In this document: positions 9,454-18,069 of the stretch, one piece after another
How positions within the stretch are numbered: the stretch's first letter is position 1
How the letters are laid out: each line of letters starts with the position of its first letter
Assembly (NCBI RefSeq): GCF_000755245.1
Contig: NZ_BBMP01000007.1
Location: 310,001 to 374,000 of the forward strand
Length of the DNA: 64,000 nucleotides
Origin: Halococcus sediminicola
GTDB taxonomy: Archaea; Halobacteriota; Halobacteria; Halobacteriales; Halococcaceae
Direction: 5' to 3'
Notes under the pieces: generated by a model
Told to the model about the DNA's origin: nothing
The model's database searches: none
Seen by the model: only the letters and a program-made list of their open reading frames with translations
Program-made: the position numbers and the translations under genes

Positions 9454-10548
9454 ATGGAGTACGTCCAAGAGCGAATCACGACCCTACACGGGTTTGCCGA
9501 CGAGCCGCCGGCCGCACCGACCGATCGAACGGCGGTCGTCGTGCCGATGACCGGCCGCGAGTATCGTACGACGGCGGCCGCAAACGTGTTTTCGTCGCTC
9601 GCCACGCTCGACGTGGCGACGGTCGTCGTCGCTTTGCGTGCCTCGCGCGAGCGCGTCGGCGCGGTCGCCCGGTGGCTGTCGGAGTTCGACTGCGACATCG
9701 AACTGCTCTGGTGTGGCGGTTCACGGCTCGAAACGCTGCTCGCCGAGCGCGGTCTCGACGGCGAGGGCGGGAAAGGACGGGACGTCTGGCTCGCACTCGG
9801 TCTCGCGAGCGACCACGAGTTCGTCGTCGTCCACGACGCCGACGCGCTCTCGTACTCGGCCGCCGACGTGTCGCGGCTCTGTGCGCCGCTCACCAATGGT
9901 TTCGAGTTCGTGAAGGGCTATTACGCACGCATCGAGCAAAATCAGCTCTTCGGGCGGCTATTTCGACTCTTTTACGCGCCGCTCGTGGCAACCCTCCGCG
10001 AACGCCACGACGCACCGGTCCTGGAGTATCTCGGAGCCTTTCGCTACGCGCTCGCCGGCGAGGTCGCGCTTACCGGCGACCTCGCGCGCGACCTGCGCCT
10101 CGGCCGGAGCTGGGGGCTCGAAATCGACACTCTCGAAACCGCCTTCGAGGGCGCAGGCTTCGCAAACACGGCACAGGTCGACCTCGGCATCGACGTGCAC
10201 GACCACCGGACGGTGTCGGGGTCGGAAGGACTGGCGGCGATGAGCCGCGAGGTCGGGCGGGCGCTGCTCCGCGCCGTCGAGAAGCATAATGTGCAACCCG
10301 ACTACGACACCCTTCCGGAGCGCTACCGACAGACGGCGGCGCGGTTCATCCGCCAGTACGCCGCCGACGCAGCGCACAACGGGTTCGAATACGACCCGGC
10401 GGGCGAGCGCGAGCAGGTCGGCGAGTACGCGACGGCCATCACCGCACCCGCTCCCGACGACCGACTGCCGGCGTGGACGGACGCACCGCTCGCCCCCCAC
10501 GAGATCAGGGAGGTCGTACGAACGGATCTAGCGGCGATAAAGGACTAA
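9454..10548 (+). CDS. Glycosyltransferase, glucosyl-3-phosphoglycerate synthase-like
   Basis: A 364-residue soluble GT-A-fold glycosyltransferase. GKGRDVW (near residue 108) and DAD (residues 128-130, metal and nucleotide-sugar binding) follow the pattern of glucosyl-3-phosphoglycerate synthases (GpgS, GT81), as does the FVKGYYAR segment after the metal site. By family it would move a sugar from a nucleotide-sugar to 3-phosphoglycerate, giving a precursor of glucosyl- or mannosylglycerate, a compatible solute. No phosphatase gene lies next to it, so the substrate is not certain. Confidence 0.7.
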   Translation: MEYVQERITTLHGFADEPPAAPTDRTAVVVPMTGREYRTTAAANVFSSLATLDVATVVVALRASRERVGAVARWLSEFDCDIELLWCGGSRLETLLAERGLDGEGGKGRDVWLALGLASDHEFVVVHDADALSYSAADVSRLCAPLTNGFEFVKGYYARIEQNQLFGRLFRLFYAPLVATLRERHDAPVLEYLGAFRYALAGEVALTGDLARDLRLGRSWGLEIDTLETAFEGAGFANTAQVDLGIDVHDHRTVSGSEGLAAMSREVGRALLRAVEKHNVQPDYDTLPERYRQTAARFIRQYAADAAHNGFEYDPAGEREQVGEYATAITAPAPDDRLPAWTDAPLAPHEIREVVRTDLAAIKD

Positions 10549-10573
10549 CCCGGTGGCCCCCGAGAACCCGCCG

Positions 10574-11059
10574 ATGGAGTTGACCCACGACGAACTCGCC
10601 GGCGTCGTCGACCTCTTCGGCGCACTCACGCGAGACGAACTCACCGAGGCGGGCGACGAACTCGCCTTCAAGCGCGGTGCCGATTTCGATGGTGAGAACA
10701 TCGAGACGGCGCTTGCAGCGTATCGTCTCGTCGCGTTCGACCCCGATGGAGTCGTCGAGCAAAGTGGAGACGAACAGTTGGTTGCCGCCGGTCCGACGGC
10801 GTTCCCGACGCTTCCCGACGGTGCCGAGGACCTGCCGCATATCCTCGACGTCGAACCGCGCACGCCAGACCGTGCGGCGCTCGGTGGCGTAGTCGAGGGG
10901 CGATTTCGTGCCGATGCGGCGCGCGCCGTTCGGGATGACGACCGCGAACGCATCGAGCGGTTGCTCGACGTGAGCTACGACCTCGAAACGTGGGCCCCGG
11001 TCGAACTCGATGGCGTGCGCGACCGGCTGGACGCGGCCGCGGGCGGGAGTGGAGCATGA
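10574..11059 (+). CDS. Conserved haloarchaeal hypothetical protein
   Basis: A 161-residue, very acidic protein without membrane segments or Cys motifs. I chose ATG 10574 (MELTHDELAGVVDLFGALTRDEL); an in-frame GTG at 10553 would add seven residues. The helical N-terminal half resembles a family of small haloarchaeal proteins of unknown function. It starts 25 bp after the glycosyltransferase on the same strand, so co-transcription is likely. It is convergent with the next gene, one base apart. No function can be given. Confidence 0.75.
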   Translation: MELTHDELAGVVDLFGALTRDELTEAGDELAFKRGADFDGENIETALAAYRLVAFDPDGVVEQSGDEQLVAAGPTAFPTLPDGAEDLPHILDVEPRTPDRAALGGVVEGRFRADAARAVRDDDRERIERLLDVSYDLETWAPVELDGVRDRLDAAAGGSGA

Positions 11060-11060
11060 G

Positions 11061-12080
11061 TCAGGCGCGTGCGGTGACGTACAGCGCGGTCGGGCCACAG
11101 ACGGCCAGTGCAAAAACGTAGCTCGTCGCCCGATAGAGCAGCGCGAGCGCGGCCGCCGGGCCAGCCCCGACGGGCGTGAGCGCGACCACCAGCGCGACCA
11201 GCGCCGTCGAGACGCCACCGAGACCGCCCGGCGTCGGGACGAACCCGGCGAGCGAGCTTGCAGGCACGAGGAAGGCGACCAACAACGGGTCGACCGGCAG
11301 ACCGAGCGCGAGCGCGGCGAAATAGAGGGGTGCGGCGAAGAACACCCAGCCGAGATAGGAATAGACCAGCCCGACGAGCAAATCGCGTGGTTCGTCGGCG
11401 ATGCGCGCGAGCTGGTCGTAGAAACTGTCGATGCGCGCCTCGACTCGTGCCATCGCAATCCGGTCGGTGCGTTTCGTCACCGGGCGGGCGAGCGTCGTTA
11501 AGATATTTTCGACGAGGTCGCGCCGTCGCCACGCGCCGTAGACCAGCGCCGGCACGCCGATGGCGATGGCCGCGAGTCCGACGAGAATCGAACGCGCGCC
11601 CGGCGGGACCGTGCCGGTGATTGCGAGCGCTGCGAGTCCGACGCCGGCGAAGGTGAAAAACGGCAAAAGATTCAGCAGGTCGGCCGTCGAGACGCTCGCG
11701 AGGCTCTCCTCGTAGCTCGCGTGGGTGTCGGCCGAGAGGACGTAGGCGATGAACGGCTCACCGCCGGCCTGTCCGAACGGCGTCGTGTAGTTCGCGAACG
11801 TCGCCGCGAGGTAGGTCGGGACCAGTTCCCGATAGGGAATGGAAATCCCGCCGGCATCGAGAACGACCTGCCACGTCTTCGTCCACGCGAGCAGGTAGCC
11901 ACAGGTGCTGAGACAGGCGATGGCCACCCAGCGCAGGTCCGCGCGGGCGAGCGCGTCGAGGATGTCGCCCCAGCCGACGGCGCTGCCGAGGAAATACAGG
12001 AGGACGATTGCGATGGTGAAGCCGACGACCGCTTTCGCCATCGAGCGCCGGTCGAGCGCGTCCGCGGAGTCGGTCGCCAC
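11061..12080 (-). CDS. UPF0104 / LPG-synthase-type membrane protein (flippase-like)
   Basis: A 339-residue multi-span membrane protein of the family that includes the transmembrane part of lysylphosphatidylglycerol synthase and the C-terminal half of AglD. Typical features are the N-terminal span (AKAVVGFTIAIVLLYFLGSAVGWGDI), the FGQAGGEPF segment, and the PTPGGLGGVSTALVALVVAL loop-helix near the end. Family members are linked to moving lipid-linked molecules across the membrane. The transported molecule is unknown here. A second copy of the domain occurs in the protein at 15347-17149. Confidence 0.85.
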   Translation of the reverse strand: MATDSADALDRRSMAKAVVGFTIAIVLLYFLGSAVGWGDILDALARADLRWVAIACLSTCGYLLAWTKTWQVVLDAGGISIPYRELVPTYLAATFANYTTPFGQAGGEPFIAYVLSADTHASYEESLASVSTADLLNLLPFFTFAGVGLAALAITGTVPPGARSILVGLAAIAIGVPALVYGAWRRRDLVENILTTLARPVTKRTDRIAMARVEARIDSFYDQLARIADEPRDLLVGLVYSYLGWVFFAAPLYFAALALGLPVDPLLVAFLVPASSLAGFVPTPGGLGGVSTALVALVVALTPVGAGPAAALALLYRATSYVFALAVCGPTALYVTARA

Positions 12081-12198
12081 GTCAGGCCCTCACCTCTCGC
12101 CGACGGCACGGTCGATTCATCGTCGATGACACGACCGGGAGCCGGATAAACGGCCTGCAAGCGACCGCCGCCCTGCGGTGGACCCGCGAGAGCGGGCG

Positions 12199-12205
12199 AA
12201 TTAAG
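12199..12205 (+). promoter_or_regulatory. TATA-like box of the Nudix gene
   Basis: AATTAAG lies 27 bp upstream of ATG 12229, indicating a leaderless transcript. A CCCGC-GAGA-GCGGG hairpin (12183-12196) abuts its upstream side and could be an operator. Confidence 0.5.
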
Positions 12206-12228
12206 CCCCGCCGGCCCTACGGGAAGGT

Positions 12229-12843
12229 ATGCATCTCGCGCGGGTGGCCGAGCACGCGGCCACAGGAGTCACCGACGAGCAGCGCGACGCGGCCGTGCTC
12301 GTGCCGGTCATCACGCGCGAACACCCGGGGGACTACGACGGCGCACATCTCCTGTTCACCAAGCGCGCCGACCACCTCGGCGAACACCCCGGCCAGATGA
12401 GTTTTCCCGGCGGTGGGCGCGAGCCAGTGGACGAGGATCTGACCGCGACCGCGCTGCGCGAAGCCCACGAGGAGATCGGTCTCGACCCCGCAACTGCGGA
12501 GGTCGTCGGCCGACTCGACGACATTCGAACGATCACGCGCTACGCCGTTCGGCCGTTCGTGGCCCGCGTTCCCGACCACGAGTACGTCCCCGACGAGCGC
12601 GAGGTCGCCGAGGTCGTCGTCCTCCCCGTCGAAGCGCTCACGAACCCCGCGAACTACGACTCCGAGCGCCGCGACCACCCACACTACGGCGACATCAGAC
12701 TCCACTTCTTCCGTGTCGGCGACTACGTCGTCTGGGGCGCGACCGGGCGCATCCTCGTGCAGTTCCTGGAACTGACGACCGACTGGCGCGTGCCGGACGA
12801 CCCCGACCGCGTGGTCGATTCGGATGCCGACTTTCCGGTTTAA
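12229..12843 (+). CDS. Nudix hydrolase, CoA pyrophosphatase type
   Basis: A 204-residue protein that by family cleaves CoA or its derivatives into phosphopantetheine and 3',5'-ADP, using Mg2+. The Nudix box is intact (G-x5-E-x7-REAHEEIGL). Just before it lies the signature of CoA-type members: LLFTKRADHLGEHPGQMSFPGG. Its stop overlaps the stop of the convergent Hsp20 gene by 4 nt. Confidence 0.85.
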   Translation: MHLARVAEHAATGVTDEQRDAAVLVPVITREHPGDYDGAHLLFTKRADHLGEHPGQMSFPGGGREPVDEDLTATALREAHEEIGLDPATAEVVGRLDDIRTITRYAVRPFVARVPDHEYVPDEREVAEVVVLPVEALTNPANYDSERRDHPHYGDIRLHFFRVGDYVVWGATGRILVQFLELTTDWRVPDDPDRVVDSDADFPV

Positions 12844-13346
12844 GAAGACGTCCGACCGTCGGTCGCGCTCTCGTCGTCATCTGCACGAGAACTCTCCTCG
12901 ACACCGTTCTCGAACGTCTCGTCTTCGACCGCCTCGCCCTCGTCGGTCGAAATCCGAATCGGGCCGTCGTCGCTTCCCTCGACTTTCGGGAGTTCGACTT
13001 CGAGCGTGCCCTCGGAGGTGAGTCTCGCGGTCGCTTCGTCGGGATTGATCGTCGCCCCCGTGGGGAGTGTCGCGCGCCCGTCGAGGGAGAGACCGCGGCC
13101 GGGAAAGCGCATCTCGAAGCCCTCGCGGTGCTCGCGAGTGCGGTCGATGCGGACGTGGACCGAGTCCTCAGCATAGCGTACCTGTACGTCTTCGGCGCGT
13201 GCGTCGGGTGCGTCGAAGACGACGAGATAGGCGTCGTCGCTTTCGAGCAGGTCGGTCGGCAGCGGACGGCGCTCCTGTGTACGACCGGCGAATCGACCGA
13301 CGCCGTCGAGCACCGTGTTGCGCAGCGACTCGCCGACGCTGGTCAC
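12840..13346 (-). CDS. Hsp20 / alpha-crystallin family small heat-shock protein
   Basis: A 168-residue cytoplasmic holdase-type chaperone. The alpha-crystallin domain spans roughly residues 25-125: LPTDLLESDDAYLVVFDAPDA at its start, FEMRFPGRGLSLDG in the middle and the C-terminal strand EGTLEVELPK. I chose GTG 13346, which overlaps the stop of the upstream zinc-protein gene by 4 nt (GTGA); the frame is open upstream to an ATG at 13391, but that would run deep into the neighbouring gene. An acidic tail follows the domain. Confidence 0.85.
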   Translation of the reverse strand: MTSVGESLRNTVLDGVGRFAGRTQERRPLPTDLLESDDAYLVVFDAPDARAEDVQVRYAEDSVHVRIDRTREHREGFEMRFPGRGLSLDGRATLPTGATINPDEATARLTSEGTLEVELPKVEGSDDGPIRISTDEGEAVEDETFENGVEESSRADDDESATDGRTSS

Positions 13347-13501
13347 AGTTCGACCTCCCGAAGCGACTCCGTTTCGGTGCAGTACGGACACTGGAAGTCG
13401 GCGACGCCCACGTCGTCGGGCATATCGTAGGTGTAGTGCATCTCGAACATGTCGAGTTCGCAGCCGTCGTTCTCACAGACCACTTCGAGGGTTGCGGGCA
13501 T
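13343..13501 (-). CDS. Small two-cysteine-pair (probable zinc) protein
   Basis: A 52-residue protein starting MPATLEVVCENDGC and ending CPYCTETESLREVEL. C9 and C14 with C38 and C41 can bind one zinc. Such short acidic zinc proteins are common in haloarchaea and mostly uncharacterised. It lies directly upstream of the Hsp20 gene with a 4-nt overlap, so the two are probably one transcript. A TATA-like TTGATAGG (about 13523-13530) sits 27 bp before the ATG. Confidence 0.75.
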   Translation of the reverse strand: MPATLEVVCENDGCELDMFEMHYTYDMPDDVGVADFQCPYCTETESLREVEL

Positions 13502-13582
13502 ACCGCCCGTAGTCCCGCGCGACCTATCAACCCCACGGGTCGTGAGAGTGGGAGTTTTACGCCGCGGCGCTCTTGTGACCCC

Positions 13583-15283
13583 ATGACCGACCCAGCCACG
13601 CTCGACGTCACCCTCGTCGATGGGTACGTCGACGAACCCGCCCACTTCGGCGTGCCGCCGTACATCTCCACGTATCCCCGGTTCACCGCCGGCGCGCTCG
13701 TCGATGCGGGCGTCCCCGAAGAGAACGTTACCTACCACACGATCGACGAACTGCGCGACGAGCGGAACAAGTGGCGCGACGTGGCCCAGGCCGACCTCAT
13801 GATCTACCTGGGTGGGATGACCGTGCCCGGAAAGTATGTAGGTGGGACGCCCGCCGAACCCGACGAGGTGCGCGAACTCGCGTGGGTCGCCGAGGGGACG
13901 AGTCTGATGGGCGGCCCAGTGAAATTCGGCGTCGGCGAGGAGAACGCCGGCGGGCAGGCAACCGAGCGCAAGGACCTCGACTTCGAGTTCGTCGCCAAGG
14001 GCGACGTCGAGGCCGCCGCCCACGACCTCGTTTCGAATGGGTTGGAGGGGTTCGGCAATCGAATGCGCGACGTCGAGGAGGTCACCCGCTGGGCACGAGA
14101 CGGCGCGTTCGTCGTCGAACAACACCCGAATCACCCCGACTACCTCATCTGCGAACTCGAAACCTCGCGTGGCTGTGCCTACCGGTGTTCCTTCTGCACC
14201 GAACCCCTGTATGGGAATCCCGATTTCCGCCGGCCCGAATCGGTGGTTTCGGAGGTCGATGCGCTCGCCGACCGCGGCGTGAAACACTTCCGGCTCGGCC
14301 GACAGGCCGACCTGCTCGCCTACGGCGGCGACGGCGAAGCGCCCAACCCCGACGCGCTCCGTGACCTCTACGGCGGTATTCGGGATGTCGCGCCGGACCT
14401 CGAAACGCTCCACCTCGACAACATCAACCCGATCACCATCGTGCGCTGGCCCGAAAAATCGCGGGAGGGATTGCGGATCATCGCCGAGCACAACACGCCC
14501 GGCGACACGGCTGCCTTCGGGCTCGAAAGCGCCGACCCCGTCGTCCAGGAACAGAACGATCTCAACGTGACGGCCGACGAGTGTTTCCGCGCCGTCGAGA
14601 TCGTCAACGAGGAGGCCGGGTGGCGACCCGAGGACGGTGGGAACGCCAACCGACTGCCGAAACTCCTCCCGGGGATCAACCTCTTGCACGGGCTGCACGG
14701 CGAGCGCGAGAAGACGTTCGAACTCAACAAAGAGTTCCTTCACCGGGTCTACGACGCCGACCTCATGCTCCGCCGGGTGAACATCCGGCAGGTGATGGCC
14801 TTCGACGGTACCGAAATGAGTTCCACCGGAGCGCAGATCGCCGACGATCACAAGAAACTGTTCAAGGAGTACAAAACCGAGGTCCGCGAGGAGATCGACA
14901 ACCCGATGCTCCAGCGCGTCGCGCCCGCCGGCACGCTCCTGCCGGACGTCCACCTCGAATACCACCAGGACGGCAAGACCTTCGGCCGACAGCTCGGCAC
15001 CTACCCCCTCCTGGTGGCGGTTCCGGGCGAGCGCGATCTCGGGAGTGTCACCGATATCGCCGTGACCGACCACGGCTATCGCTCGGTATCGGGCGTGCCG
15101 GCACCGCTTGACCTCAACGCCGCCTCGATGGACGAACTCGCGGCACTTCCGGGTCTCGGCGACCAGCGCGCGGGCACGCTCGTCGTGAACCGACCGTACG
15201 AATCGCCTGCCGAGGCCAGCGACGCGCTCGGCGTCGAGCTCCCCGGTTTCGCCACTGCTCGCGCGCCGGAAGGAGCCGACTGA
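13583..15283 (+). CDS. Radical SAM protein with C-terminal helix-hairpin-helix
   Basis: A 566-residue enzyme of unknown substrate. A Rossmann-like, B12-binding-type N-terminal region (residues about 1-170) precedes the radical SAM core, whose CAYRCSFC motif (C198, C202, C205) holds the 4Fe-4S cluster. The core continues with HFRLGRQADL and IKEHNTPGD-like stretches. The C-terminus has a helix-hairpin-helix of the ComEA kind (LNAASMDELAALPGLGDQRA), which suggests contact with nucleic acid. Conserved in archaea as far as I can recall; no experimental function known to me. A TATA-like GTTTTAC (13554-13560) supports ATG 13583. Confidence 0.85.
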   Translation: MTDPATLDVTLVDGYVDEPAHFGVPPYISTYPRFTAGALVDAGVPEENVTYHTIDELRDERNKWRDVAQADLMIYLGGMTVPGKYVGGTPAEPDEVRELAWVAEGTSLMGGPVKFGVGEENAGGQATERKDLDFEFVAKGDVEAAAHDLVSNGLEGFGNRMRDVEEVTRWARDGAFVVEQHPNHPDYLICELETSRGCAYRCSFCTEPLYGNPDFRRPESVVSEVDALADRGVKHFRLGRQADLLAYGGDGEAPNPDALRDLYGGIRDVAPDLETLHLDNINPITIVRWPEKSREGLRIIAEHNTPGDTAAFGLESADPVVQEQNDLNVTADECFRAVEIVNEEAGWRPEDGGNANRLPKLLPGINLLHGLHGEREKTFELNKEFLHRVYDADLMLRRVNIRQVMAFDGTEMSSTGAQIADDHKKLFKEYKTEVREEIDNPMLQRVAPAGTLLPDVHLEYHQDGKTFGRQLGTYPLLVAVPGERDLGSVTDIAVTDHGYRSVSGVPAPLDLNAASMDELAALPGLGDQRAGTLVVNRPYESPAEASDALGVELPGFATARAPEGAD

Positions 15284-15346
15284 GCCGGAGAACCGAGCCG
15301 TACAGAACCCGGAAGGGATTTGTCGATGGCTGGCGCATTCGGAGCA

Positions 15347-17149
15347 ATGAGTTCGGTCGCCGTGAGCGTCGTCCTTCCGGCCTACGACGAGGAGCGCACG
15401 CTCGCTGCGACCGTCGAGACCACGCTCGAGGCACTCGCATCGTTCCTCCCCGACGACTCGTTCGAAGTGCTCGTCGCCGAGGACGGCTGCACCGACGACA
15501 CACCCGAAATCGCCGCCCGGCTCGCCCGCGACGACGAGCGCGTGCGCCACGTCCACAGCGACGAACGACTCGGTCGCGGTGGCGCGCTCACCCGTGCCTT
15601 TCGAGCAGCGCGCGGCGACACGCTCGCGTACTTCGACACCGATCTCGCGACGGACATGAGCCATCTCGAAGAACTCGTCACGAGTGTGCACTCGGGCGAG
15701 TACGACGTCGCCACCGGCTCGCGCCTGCTCGCGGCGAGCGATGCCGACCGGCCAGCGAACCGCGACGTGCCGAGCCGCGTCTACAACGGGCTCGTCCGGC
15801 TGTTCCTGCGCTCGTCGGTCCACGACCACCAGTGTGGGTTCAAGGCCTTCGACCGCGCGGTGCTCGACGATCTCCTCAGTGACGTCGAGGACGACCACTG
15901 GTTCTGGGATACCGAACTCCTCGTGCGCGCCCAGCGCGCCGGCTACCGCGTCCGGGAGTTCCCCGTCGACTGGACGCCGATGGGCGATACGAAAGTCGAC
16001 TTCGTCCGCGACGTGCTCGGCATGGGCAGCGGCATCCTCCGGACGTGGTGGCGACTCGGCGTCGCGCCGCGCATTACCCGGCGCGTGACGCTCGTCGCCG
16101 GCACGCTGCTCACGCTGTTGGCCGTCGCGCTGATGCCACAGTACATCGACGTCTCGCGGATGCTCGCCGAGATCGAGACTGCGAACCCCGCGCTCGTCGT
16201 CGCCGCGGCGCTCGTCTACGTGCTCTCGTGGCCGCTCCGTGGCGGGCGCTATCGCGACATCCTCGAAGAGTTGGGCTACACCGAAGGGCTCGGCTTCCTC
16301 ACCGGTGCGGTGTTCATCTCCCAAACTGGCAATCTCGTCTTCCCGGCACGGGCGGGCGATGCCGTCAGGGCCTACGTCGTCAAGACGCGCCGGCGCGTGC
16401 CCTACCCCACAGGATTTGCCTCGCTGGCCGTCGAGCGCGTCTTCGATCTGCTGACGATTACGCTGCTCGCCGGCGTCGTCCTCATCGGGCTTGCAGCCAC
16501 CGGCATCACCAGTCTCTCGGGACTCGGCGCGACCGTCGCCGGTGGGAATCAAAGCGGGCGCGTCGCCCTCCTCGTGGCCAGCGGCGTCGGGATGGCCGCC
16601 ATCGCCCTCGTCGGTGCCATCGTCGCCAGCGCGCGCTCGGATCGCAATCTCGTCCGTCGCGGGATGGAGAAGGTGAGTTCGGACGCCTACGCCGACCGCG
16701 TGGCGGGCGTCATCGAGCGCTTCGTCGGCGATGTGCAAGCCGTGGCGGGCGACCGCAGCGCATTTGCCCGCATCGGCGCGAGTAGCGTGGGAATCTGGAC
16801 GCTCGACGTCATCACCGCTCTGCTGGTCTTCGCTGCCTTCGACGTCGCGCTTCCGCTCACGACGCTCGTCGCCGTCGGCTTCTTCGCCGTCAGCGTCGGC
16901 AACCTCGCCAAAGTGCTCCCGCTCTCGCCGGGCGGCATCGGTCTCTACGAGGGCGCGTTCAGCCTGCTCGTCGTCGGGCTGACGCCGGTCGCCACGCCCG
17001 TCGCGCTCGGCGCGGCCATCGTCGACCACGCGGTGAAGAACGTCGTCACCGTCGTCGGTGGGCTTATCTCGATGCTCGTGCTCAACGTCTCGCTCACCAC
17101 TGCCGTCGAGGAGAGTCAGGACGTCGAGGCGACACCGACCGACGACTAA
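15347..17149 (+). CDS. AglD-like protein: family 2 glycosyltransferase fused to UPF0104 membrane domain
   Basis: A roughly 600-residue protein. Residues 1-240 form a DPM1-like GT2 domain (SVVLPAYDEERTL at the start, AYFDTDLATDM as metal-binding DxD, DHQCGFKAF). The rest has about eight membrane spans of the UPF0104/LPG-synthase type (FGQ-like NLVFPARAGDAVRAYVV, PLSPGGIGLYEGAF). Haloferax AglD has this architecture and makes the dolichol-phosphate-linked final hexose for S-layer N-glycosylation; the same role is likely. ATG 15347 gives the normal GT2 N-terminus; ATG 15326 and TTG 15320 are possible. Confidence 0.85.
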   Translation: MSSVAVSVVLPAYDEERTLAATVETTLEALASFLPDDSFEVLVAEDGCTDDTPEIAARLARDDERVRHVHSDERLGRGGALTRAFRAARGDTLAYFDTDLATDMSHLEELVTSVHSGEYDVATGSRLLAASDADRPANRDVPSRVYNGLVRLFLRSSVHDHQCGFKAFDRAVLDDLLSDVEDDHWFWDTELLVRAQRAGYRVREFPVDWTPMGDTKVDFVRDVLGMGSGILRTWWRLGVAPRITRRVTLVAGTLLTLLAVALMPQYIDVSRMLAEIETANPALVVAAALVYVLSWPLRGGRYRDILEELGYTEGLGFLTGAVFISQTGNLVFPARAGDAVRAYVVKTRRRVPYPTGFASLAVERVFDLLTITLLAGVVLIGLAATGITSLSGLGATVAGGNQSGRVALLVASGVGMAAIALVGAIVASARSDRNLVRRGMEKVSSDAYADRVAGVIERFVGDVQAVAGDRSAFARIGASSVGIWTLDVITALLVFAAFDVALPLTTLVAVGFFAVSVGNLAKVLPLSPGGIGLYEGAFSLLVVGLTPVATPVALGAAIVDHAVKNVVTVVGGLISMLVLNVSLTTAVEESQDVEATPTDD

Positions 17150-17153
17150 AACC

Positions 17154-17176
17154 CTGCTCGCAAACCGCGCGAGCAG
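17154..17176 (+). terminator. Hairpin just after the AglD-like gene
   Basis: Perfect 8-bp arms CTGCTCGC (17154-17161) and GCGAGCAG (17169-17176) with a 7-nt loop start five bases after the stop codon. The following 200 bp is non-coding and includes another dyad (CAGGAC-CGCACC-GTCCTG, about 17292-17309). No strong T-run follows, so termination is inferred from position. Confidence 0.45.
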
Positions 17177-17391
17177 TGAACCACGCTCGCTGCGCTCGCG
17201 CGGACACCTTCCTCGAACCGCGGACCGCACAGCACTGCCGAAGCCCTCGCTCCCGTCGGTCGCTCGTACTACGCGCCTTGCCCTTCATCCGCCAGGACCG
17301 CACCGTCCTGCATCCGCACCGCAACCGCCGGTACGGCGGCCACTACACTATCCGACCGACTTTTCACGGCTCCACCCCTCTCGTCGCTCGA

Positions 17392-18069
17392 ATGTCCGTT
17401 CTCGGCGCGGTGACGACGGTGCTCGCGGGAATGGTCTTCGGGTTAGCCATCGCCGCGCCGCCGGGACCGATGAACGCGGTCATCGCAGAAGAGAGCGTTC
17501 TCAGAGGCTGGCTCTCCGGCGTGTGGGCCGGTCTCGGCGCGATGGCCGCCGACGCCTGCTTCTTCGTGCTCGCGCTGGTCGGCGCGGTCGCGGTCGTCGA
17601 GCGCGTGCCGGCCATCCGTGGCGCGGCCTTCGCGGCCGGCGGCCTGCTGATGCTGTATTTCGCCTACGGCGCGGCCCGCGGCGCGAACGACGACCACGAA
17701 GCGGCCACCGGCGAGCGCCGCGGGTTCGCCAAGGCGTTCGCCCTCGCCATCACGAACCCCTATCAGGTGGTGTTCTGGCTCACCATCGGCGTCGGCATGC
17801 TCGAACCCGGACGGATCGACGTGCTCGCACCGCTCTCGGCGGACCTTGCGAACGTGTTGGTCGTCGCAACCGGAAGCCCGGCGCTCGTCGTCGGCTTCTT
17901 CGCCGGCATCGCGGCGTGGGTCGTCGGCTTCCCGACGACGCTGGTCGCCGCCGAGCGCCGTCTCACGGGCGTCGGGCCGACCGTGGCCTATGCGAGTGCG
18001 CTCGTGCTCGCGGGCTTCGGGCTGGTCTTTCTCGGCGAGGCGCTCTCGATGGCCGGCTCAGTCCTCTGA
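17392..18069 (+). CDS. LysE/RhtB family exporter
   Basis: A 225-residue inner-membrane protein with about six spans. The start (TVLAGMVFGLAIAAPPGPMNAVIAEESVLRGW) has the family's PPGP-N motif; the middle has AFALAITNPYQVVFWLTIGVG. Relatives export amino acids or small metabolites; the substrate here is unknown. The frame is open upstream to 17176, but the region before ATG 17392 is Arg/Cys-rich and non-coding, and a TATA-like CTTTTCAC (17360-17367) is 27 bp upstream of this ATG. It overlaps the convergent HD-domain gene by 12 bp. Confidence 0.85.
   Translation: MSVLGAVTTVLAGMVFGLAIAAPPGPMNAVIAEESVLRGWLSGVWAGLGAMAADACFFVLALVGAVAVVERVPAIRGAAFAAGGLLMLYFAYGAARGANDDHEAATGERRGFAKAFALAITNPYQVVFWLTIGVGMLEPGRIDVLAPLSADLANVLVVATGSPALVVGFFAGIAAWVVGFPTTLVAAERRLTGVGPTVAYASALVLAGFGLVFLGEALSMAGSVL

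Noticed and set aside
13343-17230. Very long open frame on the minus strand across the radical SAM and AglD-like genes
   Set aside because: Only its first-gene end (13343-13501) is real. The rest is antisense to two well-recognised genes and has the His/Arg/Asp-rich composition of a GC-rich shadow frame.
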